A DNA stretch of 32,590 nucleotides, taken from assembly GCF_019091455.1 (NCBI RefSeq), contig NZ_JAGXJN010000057.1, positions 1 to 32,590 of the forward strand, read 5' to 3'. The position numbers were made by a program, and so were the translations under genes. Source of the stretch: Chitinophaga sp. GbtcB8 (GTDB taxonomy: Bacteria; Bacteroidota; Bacteroidia; Chitinophagales; Chitinophagaceae). Shown one piece after another: positions 7,636-16,412 of this stretch. The notes under the pieces are model-generated. The model saw nothing but the letters and a program-made list of their open reading frames with translations, was not told the origin of the DNA and ran no database searches. Each line of letters starts with the position of its first letter. Positions within the stretch are counted from its first letter, which is position 1.

Positions 7636-9078
7636 TTATAACCATCTCAGCCAGCCGCTGCTGCCTGAAGTCCAGTCCACACGGCCAGGGAAGGCACCCA
7701 CAGTGCGGGAAGCATTCAGTGCGCCGGGGATCCAGTTAGCCGCGCTGGTGGCGGTAGCCGGACGAACAAACGGATTAGCCAGGCCAATGTTGGCATTCGG
7801 GTTAGCAGTAGTAAAGCCAGTGTTGCCATTTGTAGCTGAAGTAGCAAAAATGGTGAACTGGTTGGCTGCTGCATTGAAGCCTACATTTGTAACAGGGTTA
7901 CCGGCGCTTTCAGTTACGAAAGGTTTAACATACGCATGTACAAAGCTGTGCTTCAGCACAGAAGTACCGGCGTAGAACTTATCGCGGGTAGTACCCAGCG
8001 CGCTATCCAGGGAAATACCATATCTGTAGCCCAGGTAAATAGCGCTGTCAATATCAAATTCAGCATTCCTTCTCAGCTGTGCGCCACGGCCATATAAACC
8101 GGTGCCGGAAGGCTGGCCATTGGTGATGGAAGCCCTTGCCTGGTTGGGTAAACCAACGATAGTAATGTAGCGGTAAACCGGGTGTGTAATGGGTGTAGCA
8201 GTAGTACCGGTTGAGTTGTTATCGCTTTCAAAACCGTTAGACTGGCTCTTGTCTGCACGGGTGGTATCAGCCAGGCCTAAAGCATAACGGATAGTACCCC
8301 TGTAACCATTGTCCGTATCGAACATATCGTCCAATGCATCTACGGAGATCAGGTGGGAGGCATTCACCGTACCGCCAAAAAATTCAAAAGCATCGTCTTT
8401 TGATTTGTACACTTCAATAAAATCAAGTGTGGTACCACGGCCTACACCAGCCAGGGTTAAACCGTTGATCTCATTGTCGGTTGACAGCTCAAAACCGGCA
8501 TACTCAATACGTACATACTTCAGGATACCTGAGTTGTCGTTGTCATTAGTACCTACTGTACCGCCAAAGGTAGCGTCAGCCGGGGGATTGCTGGGAATAC
8601 CCTCAACCTGCACACGGCCACTGTGGTTAGTGGATGCATTACCAAGCAGGATAATACCAGACCAGTCGCCGGAAGCCGGTGTAGTTTGGTTGGAAGTGAA
8701 AATAATGGGGCTGGTAGCGGTACCCTGTGCCAGAACTTTTGCCCCACGGGTTACTACAAGGCCGCCACCGGCAACAGTTGTGCTGGTGCTCTTATCACCA
8801 CGGATAGTAGCGCCGGCATCAATGATCAACACATCAGATGAATCAACATACACCAGGCCACTCAGGTGCCAGGCTACGGAGCTGGTCAGGCGGATGGTGT
8901 CTTTAATGGCATGACCTGTACCCAATACACCGCTCAAAACAGGGTTTGAGGGAATGATCTGGGTAGCAGATACTGAACGGTCAGCAATAGGCTGGCCTTC
9001 TTTTTTACAGGAGCTCACCAATACAACTCCTGCAAAAGCGGCCGTGGCCAGGGTTAAAATCAAGGGTTTCCTTTTCAT
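7636..9078 (-). CDS. Right-handed beta-helix lipoprotein associated with a TonB-dependent receptor
   Basis: The 480-residue lipoprotein has a signal ending VLVSSC (Cys about 24) and KKEG after it. The mature protein has repeated short strands typical of a parallel beta-helix: GGGLVVTRGAKVLAQGT, SGDWSGIILLGNAS, NSGILKYVRIEYAG, EINGLTLAGVGRGTTLDFIEVYKSKDDAFEFFGGTVNA and NGFESDNNSTGTTATP. This family recurs in Bacteroidota, usually unnamed, and often beside TonB receptors; no function is established to my knowledge. It follows the receptor gene by 62 bases and takes the place where a SusD-like partner would normally stand. A surface ligand-binding partner of the receptor is inferred. Its upstream region shares a 15-base segment with that of the receptor gene. 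Confidence 0.85.
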   Translation of the reverse strand: MKRKPLILTLATAAFAGVVLVSSCKKEGQPIADRSVSATQIIPSNPVLSGVLGTGHAIKDTIRLTSSVAWHLSGLVYVDSSDVLIIDAGATIRGDKSTSTTVAGGGLVVTRGAKVLAQGTATSPIIFTSNQTTPASGDWSGIILLGNASTNHSGRVQVEGIPSNPPADATFGGTVGTNDNDNSGILKYVRIEYAGFELSTDNEINGLTLAGVGRGTTLDFIEVYKSKDDAFEFFGGTVNASHLISVDALDDMFDTDNGYRGTIRYALGLADTTRADKSQSNGFESDNNSTGTTATPITHPVYRYITIVGLPNQARASITNGQPSGTGLYGRGAQLRRNAEFDIDSAIYLGYRYGISLDSALGTTRDKFYAGTSVLKHSFVHAYVKPFVTESAGNPVTNVGFNAAANQFTIFATSATNGNTGFTTANPNANIGLANPFVRPATATSAANWIPGALNASRTVGAFPGRVDWTSGSSGWLRWL

Positions 9079-9093
9079 GATTTAGCTTTTAAG

Positions 9094-9108
9094 GTTAAAA
9101 ATGAATAC
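9094..9108. repeat. Upstream motif shared with the TonB receptor gene, beside a CCTGATCAGG palindrome
   Basis: GTTAAAAATGAATAC here is identical to 12399-12413. It lies 16 bases before the beta-helix lipoprotein start; the other copy lies 19 bases before the receptor start. The similarity extends toward the start codons (GCTTTT before both copies, plus strand). A perfect 10-base palindrome CCTGATCAGG overlaps its upstream edge at 9108-9117. The motif may help translation or be a shared processing or protein-binding site. Confidence 0.5.
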
Positions 9109-9140
9109 CTGATCAGGATATATAACTGTTACGCGTATGC

Positions 9141-12100
9141 TCAGAATTTATAGCTCAAAGTAGTGCTATAGGTGCGGCCAGGCCGTGCTTCGTAATTAAT
9201 GACATCCTTACCCGGCTGGTATAACAGCTGTTTGGTAGAAGGGTTCTTTTCTCCGTTGTTAACAGCCTGGTCATCATCATAACGGTTCTGGTACACCACG
9301 GAAAAACTATTCAGGATATTGCCGACATTCAGTTTTACCTCCGCCCGTTGTTTTAAGAAACGTACCGCTACCTGCCCGTCTAAAGCTGTTAAGGGACGCT
9401 CGAAAAGAGAGAACTGGTAAGATTTATCCGGACGGAACATGCGGTTGCTCACGTAATTATATACCAGGCTAAGGGAAACCGGTTTCGTGTCATAATAGAT
9501 GCCGGCATTTACAATGTAATTGCTGGCGCCTGTCTGCGGCCTTTTTTCCTCTTTTAATACCTCCTCATTAGGTATCACCTTCAGCGCGTTATCCGGATCT
9601 ACACCATTATAGTTAACGGTCATAGGCGTTACGCGTGCATCCAGCGCTGTGAAGTTGCCATACAGTGTTATGTTTTGCAGCACCGGCACTTTGGTAAATG
9701 CCAGCGATTTACGCGCTTCCACCTCCAGGCCGTAGTTCTTTGCATTTTTGTTATTACGCAATACGAATATGCCGCCGCTTTGCTCATCCGCATAGATCTC
9801 CATGGGATAATCAAACTTCTTGTAGAATAAAGAGAAGGATATTAACTCGCCGGCCCCGGGATACCACTCGTAGCGGAAGTCCAGGTGATGCGCAATGGTG
9901 GATTTTACCAGCTCACTCACATAGGCACCGCCTAGTTCAAAATCATATTCACGGAAGAAAGACAGCTCCCGCAGGTCGGGGCGGATAATACTTTTAGCAT
10001 AGGCTAACCGCAGGTTCATGGCCGGAGTAAGACTATAGGTAAGGTTAGCGGAAGGGAAAATATTCCAGTTAGGTTCCCGGTTGCGCAATGCGGTGAAATC
10101 ATATTTATCTACCCCTGATCCGCCACGGCTCTGGTTAATCCAGTTTTCCAGGGAATCCAGGCCGGCGTTGGCATTGTTCAGGTTATAGTATTCTGCTCTT
10201 ACGCCCCATATCAGTCTAAGCTTATCGCCGATCTTATTATCCAGCATACCATACACCGCGTGTAAGGTAGCAGTGCGGTGAAAATCATCACTGAACTGAC
10301 TGTAAACAAAACCTGCATTATTAGCCGGGGAAAAAGCCTGGGCCAATGGCTGGTAATAACCGTTATGGTTGTCAAAAGTAGCACCCGTATTGATCACATA
10401 GAACAAACGGTCTTTGCTCCAGCCGCCATACCCTGCTTTAAAAGTATTGCTAATAGCTACCCCGCCGGTGCTGAACTGAAAAGGAACCGCTGCAGACGCA
10501 TCCCAGGTATAATTATTTTCCTTTGCACGGCTCCACCATCGCAGCGCACCGGTGCTGATGCCATTGCTGGTAGCGCTTAATATGCTGTATTCATTTAAAG
10601 CGCTGGAATCTGTTTTTATATATTCTGTAGTAAGCTGGTGGTTGTCCGGCTTCTGGCGGTCCAGGCGTAAGTAACTGCCTGACCATTTCAGCTTAATGCC
10701 TTTATTACCTACCGTATGCTCACCTTTCAGCTGGTTCTGCCACAAAGCCGTTTGTGAAGTAAGATCATAATAACCTAAAGCATAACCACGCGGCACATTC
10801 ACACCAGCGCCAATGATCAGCTGCTGATCCAGCGTGCGCAGGTACAAGCTTTGAAAACCAATACGGTTACGTTCATTCCTGTAACCTATGCCCAGCAAGC
10901 CCCCCAGGTTAGTGGTAAAACCATAACGCTGACCATTATACGCTGCAAATTCTGATGCAGGGCCATCCTGCTGTCCCTCAAATCCATCGCGGCTCATCCT
11001 TATATCCTGCGTGGCAAGTGTGTTCCTGTACCCTACGGATGCCACTACGCCGAACTGATTACTTTTTTTTCCGGGAATAACCCGGCCTATAGACACCTGG
11101 TAGTTCTGTGAGGGGTGCGCCTTTAGGTTGTATAAACCCCAGTTATTGCTGAAGGCATTTGCATCCTTACCGGATGCGAGGAATTTATTATGAATATCCG
11201 TTTCGCTTTTCCAGTTCAGAGTGCCTATTAATTTGCGATGGTCCGCCACCTGGCCAAAGTATTCCTTGCCTTCCAGCTTCATTGTTAAAAAGTCCTTACC
11301 GGTGGTTTTATCGTTAATGCTGCCGCCTGCGCTTATATTCAGAAAGTTGGTGGTGGGTATGTCCAGCGTATTTACCTCCACCAAACCACCTCCAAATTCC
11401 GCGCTGCGGTCTGGCGTAATGGTTTTTACTACCGTTACATTCTCAACAATATTCGCCGGTATCACATCAAAGCTGAAGTTCTTCCGGTTCAGCTCTGTGC
11501 TGGGCATGATCTGCCCGTTCAGCACCGCCTGGTTATAACGCTCGCTTAAACCGCGCACTACTACATATTTATTATCCATGGTGGAAAGGCCGCTCACACG
11601 TTTCAGCACTTCGCCAATATTTTTATCCGGTGTACGGCTGATCTGCTCTGCGCTGATACCGTCGGTAATGGCTGCATGATTTTTTTGCAGGGCGTACAAA
11701 CCTTCTACAGAAGCGCGTTTATAGTTAGCCGTCACCGTTACTTCTTTCAAACGGGAGCCGCCACTCTTCAGTGATACATTCAATGGTGTTACCCCTTTTT
11801 CTGCTACCGTTACTTCTGTTATTCTACGCGTGTCATAAGATATATAGCTGAACGTTAGCGTATAGGTTCCGGGTTCCAGCTGCAGCTCGTAGGTACCATC
11901 TACATTGGTTACAGTACCCTGCCCGCCCTGTACCTGGATGGTAACACCCGGCAGCGGTTCATTTTTATTATCCACTACCTTACCGCTTACACGGCCTTTA
12001 TCCTGGCCGGCTACCTTTTCCTGCCTGCCTTTGCGCAGGGCAATGGTATTGTTGGTATAGGCAATGTCAATGGGGGCATATACATCTAAGTAGTGCAGTA

Positions 12101-12380
12101 CGTCTGCCAGGGGTTGGTCCTGGAACTTTACTGCTGCCAGTGTGCACTGGTCTAAATATTCAGGATCGTAAATAAAAGTGTAAGCTGTTTGTTGCGCTAA
12201 ATTCTTTACTACGGCGGTTGCCGTTGTTTTTTGCATGTTAATGCGTACTCTGTCTGTTAACCCCTTATAAGATTGTATTGCCACCGCCTGTAAGGGACCA
12301 GTGCATAAAAAACACAACAGGGAAACCGCCAGTTTTTGCATAGTACCCCTGTCAAAAAATCTGTTTGTAGATTTTTGCAT
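9141..12380 (-). CDS. TonB-dependent outer membrane receptor with STN signalling domain
   Basis: The 1079-residue protein has a signal peptide near residues 15-34, with MQKLAVSLLC a possible inner start. Next comes an STN (secretin/TonB N-terminal) domain at about residues 45-118 (INMQKTTATAVVKNLAQQT), then a CarboxypepD_reg-like beta domain at 128-205 (GKVVDNKNEPLPGVTIQVQG). The plug is at about 220-340 (RTPDKNIGEVLKRVSGLS, YVVVRGLSERYNQAVLNG, DRSAEFGGGLVEVNT), followed by the 22-strand-type barrel ending in aromatic TLSYKF. The STN domain marks receptors that signal to a FecR anti-sigma, and FecR is the gene just upstream. SusC/RagA signature residues are lacking, so it is closer to general TonB receptors. 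The ligand is unknown. Confidence 0.92.
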   Translation of the reverse strand: MQKSTNRFFDRGTMQKLAVSLLCFLCTGPLQAVAIQSYKGLTDRVRINMQKTTATAVVKNLAQQTAYTFIYDPEYLDQCTLAAVKFQDQPLADVLHYLDVYAPIDIAYTNNTIALRKGRQEKVAGQDKGRVSGKVVDNKNEPLPGVTIQVQGGQGTVTNVDGTYELQLEPGTYTLTFSYISYDTRRITEVTVAEKGVTPLNVSLKSGGSRLKEVTVTANYKRASVEGLYALQKNHAAITDGISAEQISRTPDKNIGEVLKRVSGLSTMDNKYVVVRGLSERYNQAVLNGQIMPSTELNRKNFSFDVIPANIVENVTVVKTITPDRSAEFGGGLVEVNTLDIPTTNFLNISAGGSINDKTTGKDFLTMKLEGKEYFGQVADHRKLIGTLNWKSETDIHNKFLASGKDANAFSNNWGLYNLKAHPSQNYQVSIGRVIPGKKSNQFGVVASVGYRNTLATQDIRMSRDGFEGQQDGPASEFAAYNGQRYGFTTNLGGLLGIGYRNERNRIGFQSLYLRTLDQQLIIGAGVNVPRGYALGYYDLTSQTALWQNQLKGEHTVGNKGIKLKWSGSYLRLDRQKPDNHQLTTEYIKTDSSALNEYSILSATSNGISTGALRWWSRAKENNYTWDASAAVPFQFSTGGVAISNTFKAGYGGWSKDRLFYVINTGATFDNHNGYYQPLAQAFSPANNAGFVYSQFSDDFHRTATLHAVYGMLDNKIGDKLRLIWGVRAEYYNLNNANAGLDSLENWINQSRGGSGVDKYDFTALRNREPNWNIFPSANLTYSLTPAMNLRLAYAKSIIRPDLRELSFFREYDFELGGAYVSELVKSTIAHHLDFRYEWYPGAGELISFSLFYKKFDYPMEIYADEQSGGIFVLRNNKNAKNYGLEVEARKSLAFTKVPVLQNITLYGNFTALDARVTPMTVNYNGVDPDNALKVIPNEEVLKEEKRPQTGASNYIVNAGIYYDTKPVSLSLVYNYVSNRMFRPDKSYQFSLFERPLTALDGQVAVRFLKQRAEVKLNVGNILNSFSVVYQNRYDDDQAVNNGEKNPSTKQLLYQPGKDVINYEARPGRTYSTTLSYKF

Positions 12381-12398
12381 ACTTTTGTTTTGCTTTTA

Positions 12399-12413
12399 GT
12401 TAAAAATGAATAC
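12399..12413. repeat. Second copy of the shared upstream motif, before the TonB receptor gene
   Basis: GTTAAAAATGAATAC matches 9094-9108 exactly and stands 19 bases before the receptor ATG at 12380. See the partner copy for comparison. Confidence 0.5.
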
Positions 12414-12415
12414 TT

Positions 12416-12463
12416 AACCGGGAAGTGTCCGGTTAAAGGGTACTGTCTCTACAGTGCCCTTTA
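12416..12463. promoter_or_regulatory. Tandem hairpins between fecR and the TonB receptor gene
   Basis: Two adjacent inverted repeats lie in the spacer. AACCGG-GAAGTGT-CCGGTT (12416-12434) has a 6-bp stem. AAAGGGTACTGT-CTCT-ACAGTGCCCTTT (12435-12462) has a 12-bp stem with one G-T wobble on the plus strand, seen as a C-A mismatch on the minus transcript. No T-run follows on the minus strand. They may act as mRNA processing or partial termination sites that set receptor level against anti-sigma level. Confidence 0.5.
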
Positions 12464-12483
12464 TTATTTTAGTTAATGGTTAT

Positions 12484-13443
12484 TTACTGTTTTCCTTCTA
12501 CTACATAAGCACTGCTATCACCGGATAGATGGTATGAGAATCCATATACATATTCTAACGTGGTCAGTATCTGCTCAAGCGATTCATTTGAGGTAAATGA
12601 ACCGGATACCTTCCGTTTTGCGAGCTTGTTATCTTCCAGTACAATCCTTTTCCCATAGCGGCTTTGCAGCTTGGCAAATGCGTTTTCCAAAGTGGTATTA
12701 TCGAATATTAATTTCCCGCTTTTCCAGTCAAGGGTGGCGGCAGTATTAAAGCGGGTGGCGGGTGCGGGCAGCACACCTTTTTTATATAACAATACTTCGC
12801 CCGGTTGCAGCACATAAGAGAAGGCAGCAGTGCTTACAGACACTTTACCGGATAGCAGGCTTACTGCAATGCTGCTGTCTGCATGGTTAGCGGTAGCAAT
12901 GTTAAACGCCGTTCCTAATGCGGTGGTCACCAATTCACCGGCATGTACACGAAAAGGTTTAGCGGCAACCTGCGCCACTTCAAAATAAGCTTCGCCCTTT
13001 AACCACAGGTCGCGCGCCTGGTTATTATAATCGTGGGAATAAGCTATGGCGGCATAGGCATTCAGCCATACCCGGGAACCATCCGGCATAGATACCAGGC
13101 GTATGTTACGGCCGTTGTTATAAACAGTATCCCATTGCTGTGCCAGGGCCGGCCCCTGTAAACCGTGTTGTGATTGCCTCAGCCATGCGCCCGCGCCAAC
13201 AATTAAAAGCAGCACAGCTGCAGCAACACTATACCACCTGCGGTATAAAGGTTTTACTTTTTGCGGCACAGCGGCCGGTACAGGGATAACAGGGGTTTGG
13301 GATGTTTGTTCCCATGTTTCCAGCAGGTATGCATCCATCTCAGGGGTAGCTTCCTGTAACAGGTAAGCCTCCACTGCTGCTGCTTCTGCCGCCGTACAGC
13401 GGCCTTTAAAATACTTTTCCAGTAATTCTTTATCTATGTGCAT
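12484..13443 (-). CDS. FecR-family anti-sigma factor
   Basis: The 319-residue protein has an N-terminal cytoplasmic sigma-binding segment (residues 1-60, ELLEKYFKGRCTAAEAAAVEAYL), one membrane helix at about 70-88 (WYSVAAAVLLLIVGAGAW), and a periplasmic FecR domain at about 115-210 (LVSMPDGSRVWLNAYAAIAYSHDY, LWLKGEAYFEVAQ, RVHAGELVTTALGTAFNI). A C-terminal DUF4974 domain follows (LIFDNTTLENAFAKLQSRYGKRI, VSGSFTSNESLEQILTTLEYVYGFSY). It should relay the state of the STN-bearing receptor downstream to an ECF sigma factor. It is expected to be co-transcribed with that receptor, 103 bases away. No sigma gene precedes it, which is unusual; the only one in the window is at 3963-4496. Confidence 0.93.
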   Translation of the reverse strand: MHIDKELLEKYFKGRCTAAEAAAVEAYLLQEATPEMDAYLLETWEQTSQTPVIPVPAAVPQKVKPLYRRWYSVAAAVLLLIVGAGAWLRQSQHGLQGPALAQQWDTVYNNGRNIRLVSMPDGSRVWLNAYAAIAYSHDYNNQARDLWLKGEAYFEVAQVAAKPFRVHAGELVTTALGTAFNIATANHADSSIAVSLLSGKVSVSTAAFSYVLQPGEVLLYKKGVLPAPATRFNTAATLDWKSGKLIFDNTTLENAFAKLQSRYGKRIVLEDNKLAKRKVSGSFTSNESLEQILTTLEYVYGFSYHLSGDSSAYVVEGKQ

Positions 13444-14098
13444 ACAGAAAGAGTACGCTTACAAAAGCAGCAGATACCAATGGCAAAAGCGGAGTTTACA
13501 ATTTGTTAATATTAGCGGTGTGGCGGGGGCTAAAAACAAAAAAGCGTAGGGTGGAAACCTTACGCTTATTGTAAAAGATTGTCATGTGAATGTTCGAGAA
13601 TGCAAATCGTGTAGGCTTTTAATGGTTATCTTGGGGCTAGAATACCTTCACGTTTTTTTAACCACCTAGTTATAAGTTTAAAATGATTTTATGTTTTACA
13701 ATGCAGGTATCTTATGCTTAACAGCAAACGGCACACTCTACCAGCACTGGTAATTATTTTATATTCTGTTGAAGACCTGATATGATAAGATATACCTTGC
13801 GCATAGGATACTATTACTAAAAACAGGATCACTAAAGCAGGCAACGGGTTTTCTTTTCATACGTGTTATAATAGACAGGGTTACTCACGCTAACTTTATC
13901 CGGGTTCCTTGAACGCTGTACGTGCAAATTAATCCACCCCACTGTATAAAATACCGCAGTGAGCAGGTTTTTTTTGCCCTTTTTGTACAACGTTTGTGTT
14001 AGCATTGGGTAAATTATACCCAAAAAGAATGGTTAGCAACTGCTTATGTATCCATAGCCTTTGCCAACCATCAATAACAATTCATTAACAAAATAATT
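13444..14098. other. 655-base gap with no convincing gene
   Basis: This AT-rich stretch separates the fecR start from the amino acid permease stop. It holds a terminator-like hairpin at 13531-13567 and a small hairpin TTGGGTA-AATTA-TACCCAA at 14005-14023. A 63-codon frame (complement 13832-14023, TTG start) has no recognisable motif and overlaps that hairpin. The fecR promoter should lie in 13444-13530 but no good consensus box was seen. Confidence 0.6.
13531..13567 (-). terminator. Terminator-like hairpin facing the minus strand
   Basis: AAGCGTAGGG-TGGAAA-CCTTACGCTT (13542-13567) forms a 10-bp stem with one wobble or mismatch. On the minus strand it is followed by TTTTTGTTTTTA. It lies upstream of fecR, so it would end a transcript coming from the permease or from an unseen short RNA in the gap. 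Confidence 0.6.
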
Positions 14099-15520
14099 TT
14101 AAGCCTGCTTTTTCCGCATAGCCCAATAGTATAATGGAATGCCCAGTAAGATTATACCCAGGCCAGGTAAGGTGTAATTAGCTTCAAACACCAGCAGCAG
14201 CAAAGCTAATCCTACTGCTACAGCAATATATACCATAGGCAGTACCGGGTAGCCAAACGCTTTGTAGGGGCGCGGTGCAGCCGGTTGTTTTTTACGCAGT
14301 ATAAAAATACCCAGTATGGTCAGCACATAAAAGATCAGCACACCAAAGATCACCAGCGCCAACAGATCGCCATAGCGGCCGCTCAGGCATAACAGGGAGG
14401 CCCATAAGCACTGGATCCACATACCTTTTTCCGGTACGCTGTAACGGTTCAGGGAAGCCGCCTGTTTAAAGAACAGCCCATCCTGTGCCATGGTGTAGTA
14501 AATGCGCGCGCCTGACAGTATTAACCCGTTATTACAGCCAAAGGTGGAGACCATGATCATAACAGCAATGATCAATGAACCGCTGTTACCAAAGATCTTT
14601 TCTGCAGCAGCCACCCCTACCCGGTCATTGGCAGCAAAAGCAATTTCATTTAACGGCAGTACAGAAAGGTACATGAGGTTGGCGCTCACATAAATGATGG
14701 TAACGATCAAAGTGCCCAGGAACAGAGAGCGGCCAATGTTCTTCTGCGGATTCTTGATCTCTGCGGCTATAAAGGTTACGTTGTTCCAGGCATCGCTGGA
14801 GAAAAGGGAACCTTTCATAGATACCGCAATAGCGCCCAGCACCGCCACGCCCGTAAGCATAGTGGTTACGGTTTGCCCGTTCACCTGCTGCAGCGACATA
14901 GTGGTCCATGCATTTTGCCAGTTAGCGTTCCATACTTCTGCACGGGCGCCTATCAGGAAACCAAATATGATCAATCCAAATAAAGACAGCAGCTTGGCCA
15001 GGGTAAACACTGTCTGGATGATCTTACCATTCCGTATACCCTTCGTATTAATATACGTGAGCAGTATAATGGAAATGATGGCCACGATCTGCGCGGCAGA
15101 TACCTTCATAAACCCGGCATCCCACAGTATATGCTGCTCGCTCACCGCTGGTATCAGGTAGGCGGTGAACTTGGCAAAAGCTACCGCCACAGCGGCAATG
15201 GTGCCGGTTTGAATTACGCTGAACTGGGTCCAGCCAAAAAGAAAGGCTACAAATGGATTATAGGCTTCGCGCAGGTACACATACTGTCCGCCGGCACGGG
15301 GATACATGCCGGACAGCTCCCCGTAGCTAACCGCCGCTATCATAGTTACGATACCGGCCAGTACCCACATTACGGTAAACCATCCTGCAGAGCCCACACT
15401 GCGGGCTATTTCAGCAGATACCAAAAAAATGCCGGATCCAATCATGGAACCGGCAACTATCATAGTAGCATCCAGTAAGCTTAAGCTAGGCTTGAAAGAC
15501 GCTTGTTGGTTTTCAATCAT
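14099..15520 (-). CDS. APC-family amino acid permease
   Basis: The 473-residue protein has about 12 hydrophobic segments. The family motif MIGSGIFLVSAEIARSVGSAGW is in the first membrane helix (residues 26-47), and YGELSGMYPRAGGQYVYLREAYN follows near residue 66, both typical of the APC superfamily (LAT/SteT-like exchangers). It lies in the inner membrane and imports or exchanges an amino acid; specificity cannot be read. The first ATG gives a fitting N-terminus. It is preceded by the OmpH-like gene 105 bases away, with AT-rich inverted repeats between them, so it is probably a separate unit. Confidence 0.92.
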   Translation of the reverse strand: MIENQQASFKPSLSLLDATMIVAGSMIGSGIFLVSAEIARSVGSAGWFTVMWVLAGIVTMIAAVSYGELSGMYPRAGGQYVYLREAYNPFVAFLFGWTQFSVIQTGTIAAVAVAFAKFTAYLIPAVSEQHILWDAGFMKVSAAQIVAIISIILLTYINTKGIRNGKIIQTVFTLAKLLSLFGLIIFGFLIGARAEVWNANWQNAWTTMSLQQVNGQTVTTMLTGVAVLGAIAVSMKGSLFSSDAWNNVTFIAAEIKNPQKNIGRSLFLGTLIVTIIYVSANLMYLSVLPLNEIAFAANDRVGVAAAEKIFGNSGSLIIAVMIMVSTFGCNNGLILSGARIYYTMAQDGLFFKQAASLNRYSVPEKGMWIQCLWASLLCLSGRYGDLLALVIFGVLIFYVLTILGIFILRKKQPAAPRPYKAFGYPVLPMVYIAVAVGLALLLLVFEANYTLPGLGIILLGIPLYYWAMRKKQA

Positions 15521-15530
15521 AGATAGAAGT

Positions 15531-15632
15531 AATTAATAATTAAGAATGAATAATTAATTGATAAAGGCACTATTATTCAAACATCCACAAGTGCACCAAA
15601 TTTATTAATTATTAATTTTTAATCATTAATTA
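15531..15632. repeat. AT-rich intergenic inverted repeat between ompH-like and permease genes
   Basis: An arm of about 29 bases (15531-15559) is an imperfect inverse of 15602-15632. The right arm overlaps the stop codon of the OmpH-like gene. Positions 15542-15558 (AAGAATGAATAATTAAT) are found again in inverse at 28909-28925. It appears to belong to a family of short intergenic repeats. Confidence 0.6.
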
Positions 15633-16246
15633 GTTTTTCCCTCGTTGGCTTTGTTCAGGCCCTCAAGTACAGGCGCAGTAATATCCAGGGATTCATCTTT
15701 ATACAAAATGTTGCTGGCGCCCGCACGGTAAGAGAAAATGAAGGAGTACTTCTTATCTGCATTAAAGGTTTTCAGGAAATCATCCAGGCGTTTTTGAAGG
15801 TCTTCATTAAACTTGGCTTCCTGCTCCATATATTGCTGGGAAAGGTTCTGGCGTTTAGCTTCCAGCTGCTGTTGTTTTTCCATCAGCGTACGTTGTGCTG
15901 TTTCACCTTCTGCCTGTGTAAGCTGGTTGGCATTAGCCCTGCGCTGAAAATCGGCTGCTTCATTCTGCAGCGCGCGTACATTGGCTTTCAGCTCATTATC
16001 AATAGCCTGCTGTCTTTTTTCCAGCTCAGATTTTTTTGCTTTGAAATATTCATAACGGGCTTCTACAGAATCAAGATCCACATAAGCTATCCGCGGGCCG
16101 GCATCGCCTGCTTTAGTGCTGGTAGTAGCCGGTGATGCGGTTGTATTTGTATTCGCGCTTTTTCCTCCCTGCTGGCAGGCTGCAAATAGGCCGGTCGCTA
16201 GAACAACTAAGCATCCGTTTTTCACAGTTTGTTGAACATTATGCAT
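15626..16246 (-). CDS. OmpH/Skp-like periplasmic lipoprotein
   Basis: The 206-residue protein has a lipoprotein signal ending at LFAAC (Cys about 24). A low-complexity Ser/Thr/Ala linker follows, then the OmpH family start RIAYVDLDSVEARYEYFKAK (about residue 51) and a long helical coiled coil rich in Gln, Glu and Lys to about residue 165. It ends with SFIFSYRAGASNILYKDESLDIT, a usual ending of Bacteroidota Skp-like proteins. It likely chaperones outer membrane proteins in the periplasm, tethered by its lipid. It stands alone and not next to bamA, so it is probably a second, accessory copy. Confidence 0.88.
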   Translation of the reverse strand: MHNVQQTVKNGCLVVLATGLFAACQQGGKSANTNTTASPATTSTKAGDAGPRIAYVDLDSVEARYEYFKAKKSELEKRQQAIDNELKANVRALQNEAADFQRRANANQLTQAEGETAQRTLMEKQQQLEAKRQNLSQQYMEQEAKFNEDLQKRLDDFLKTFNADKKYSFIFSYRAGASNILYKDESLDITAPVLEGLNKANEGKTN

Positions 16247-16412
16247 GTTGATAAATGGATTTTTGAACTCCGATGAAACTATAGTTTAAAATATGAAGGG
16301 CTAAAATAAGGTAAAAAGCAGAAAGGAAAAAGATAAAAACTGAAATCCGTTGGCTGGAAACGTGCTACAGTACAAGTTCTTACGATATTTAACTTTTCCT
16401 TAAGGTGTTGTA

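Noticed and set aside
13832..14023. 63-codon reading frame on the minus strand
   Set aside because: It uses a TTG start inside a hairpin, shows no recognisable motif or start signals, and has a composition like the surrounding spacer.
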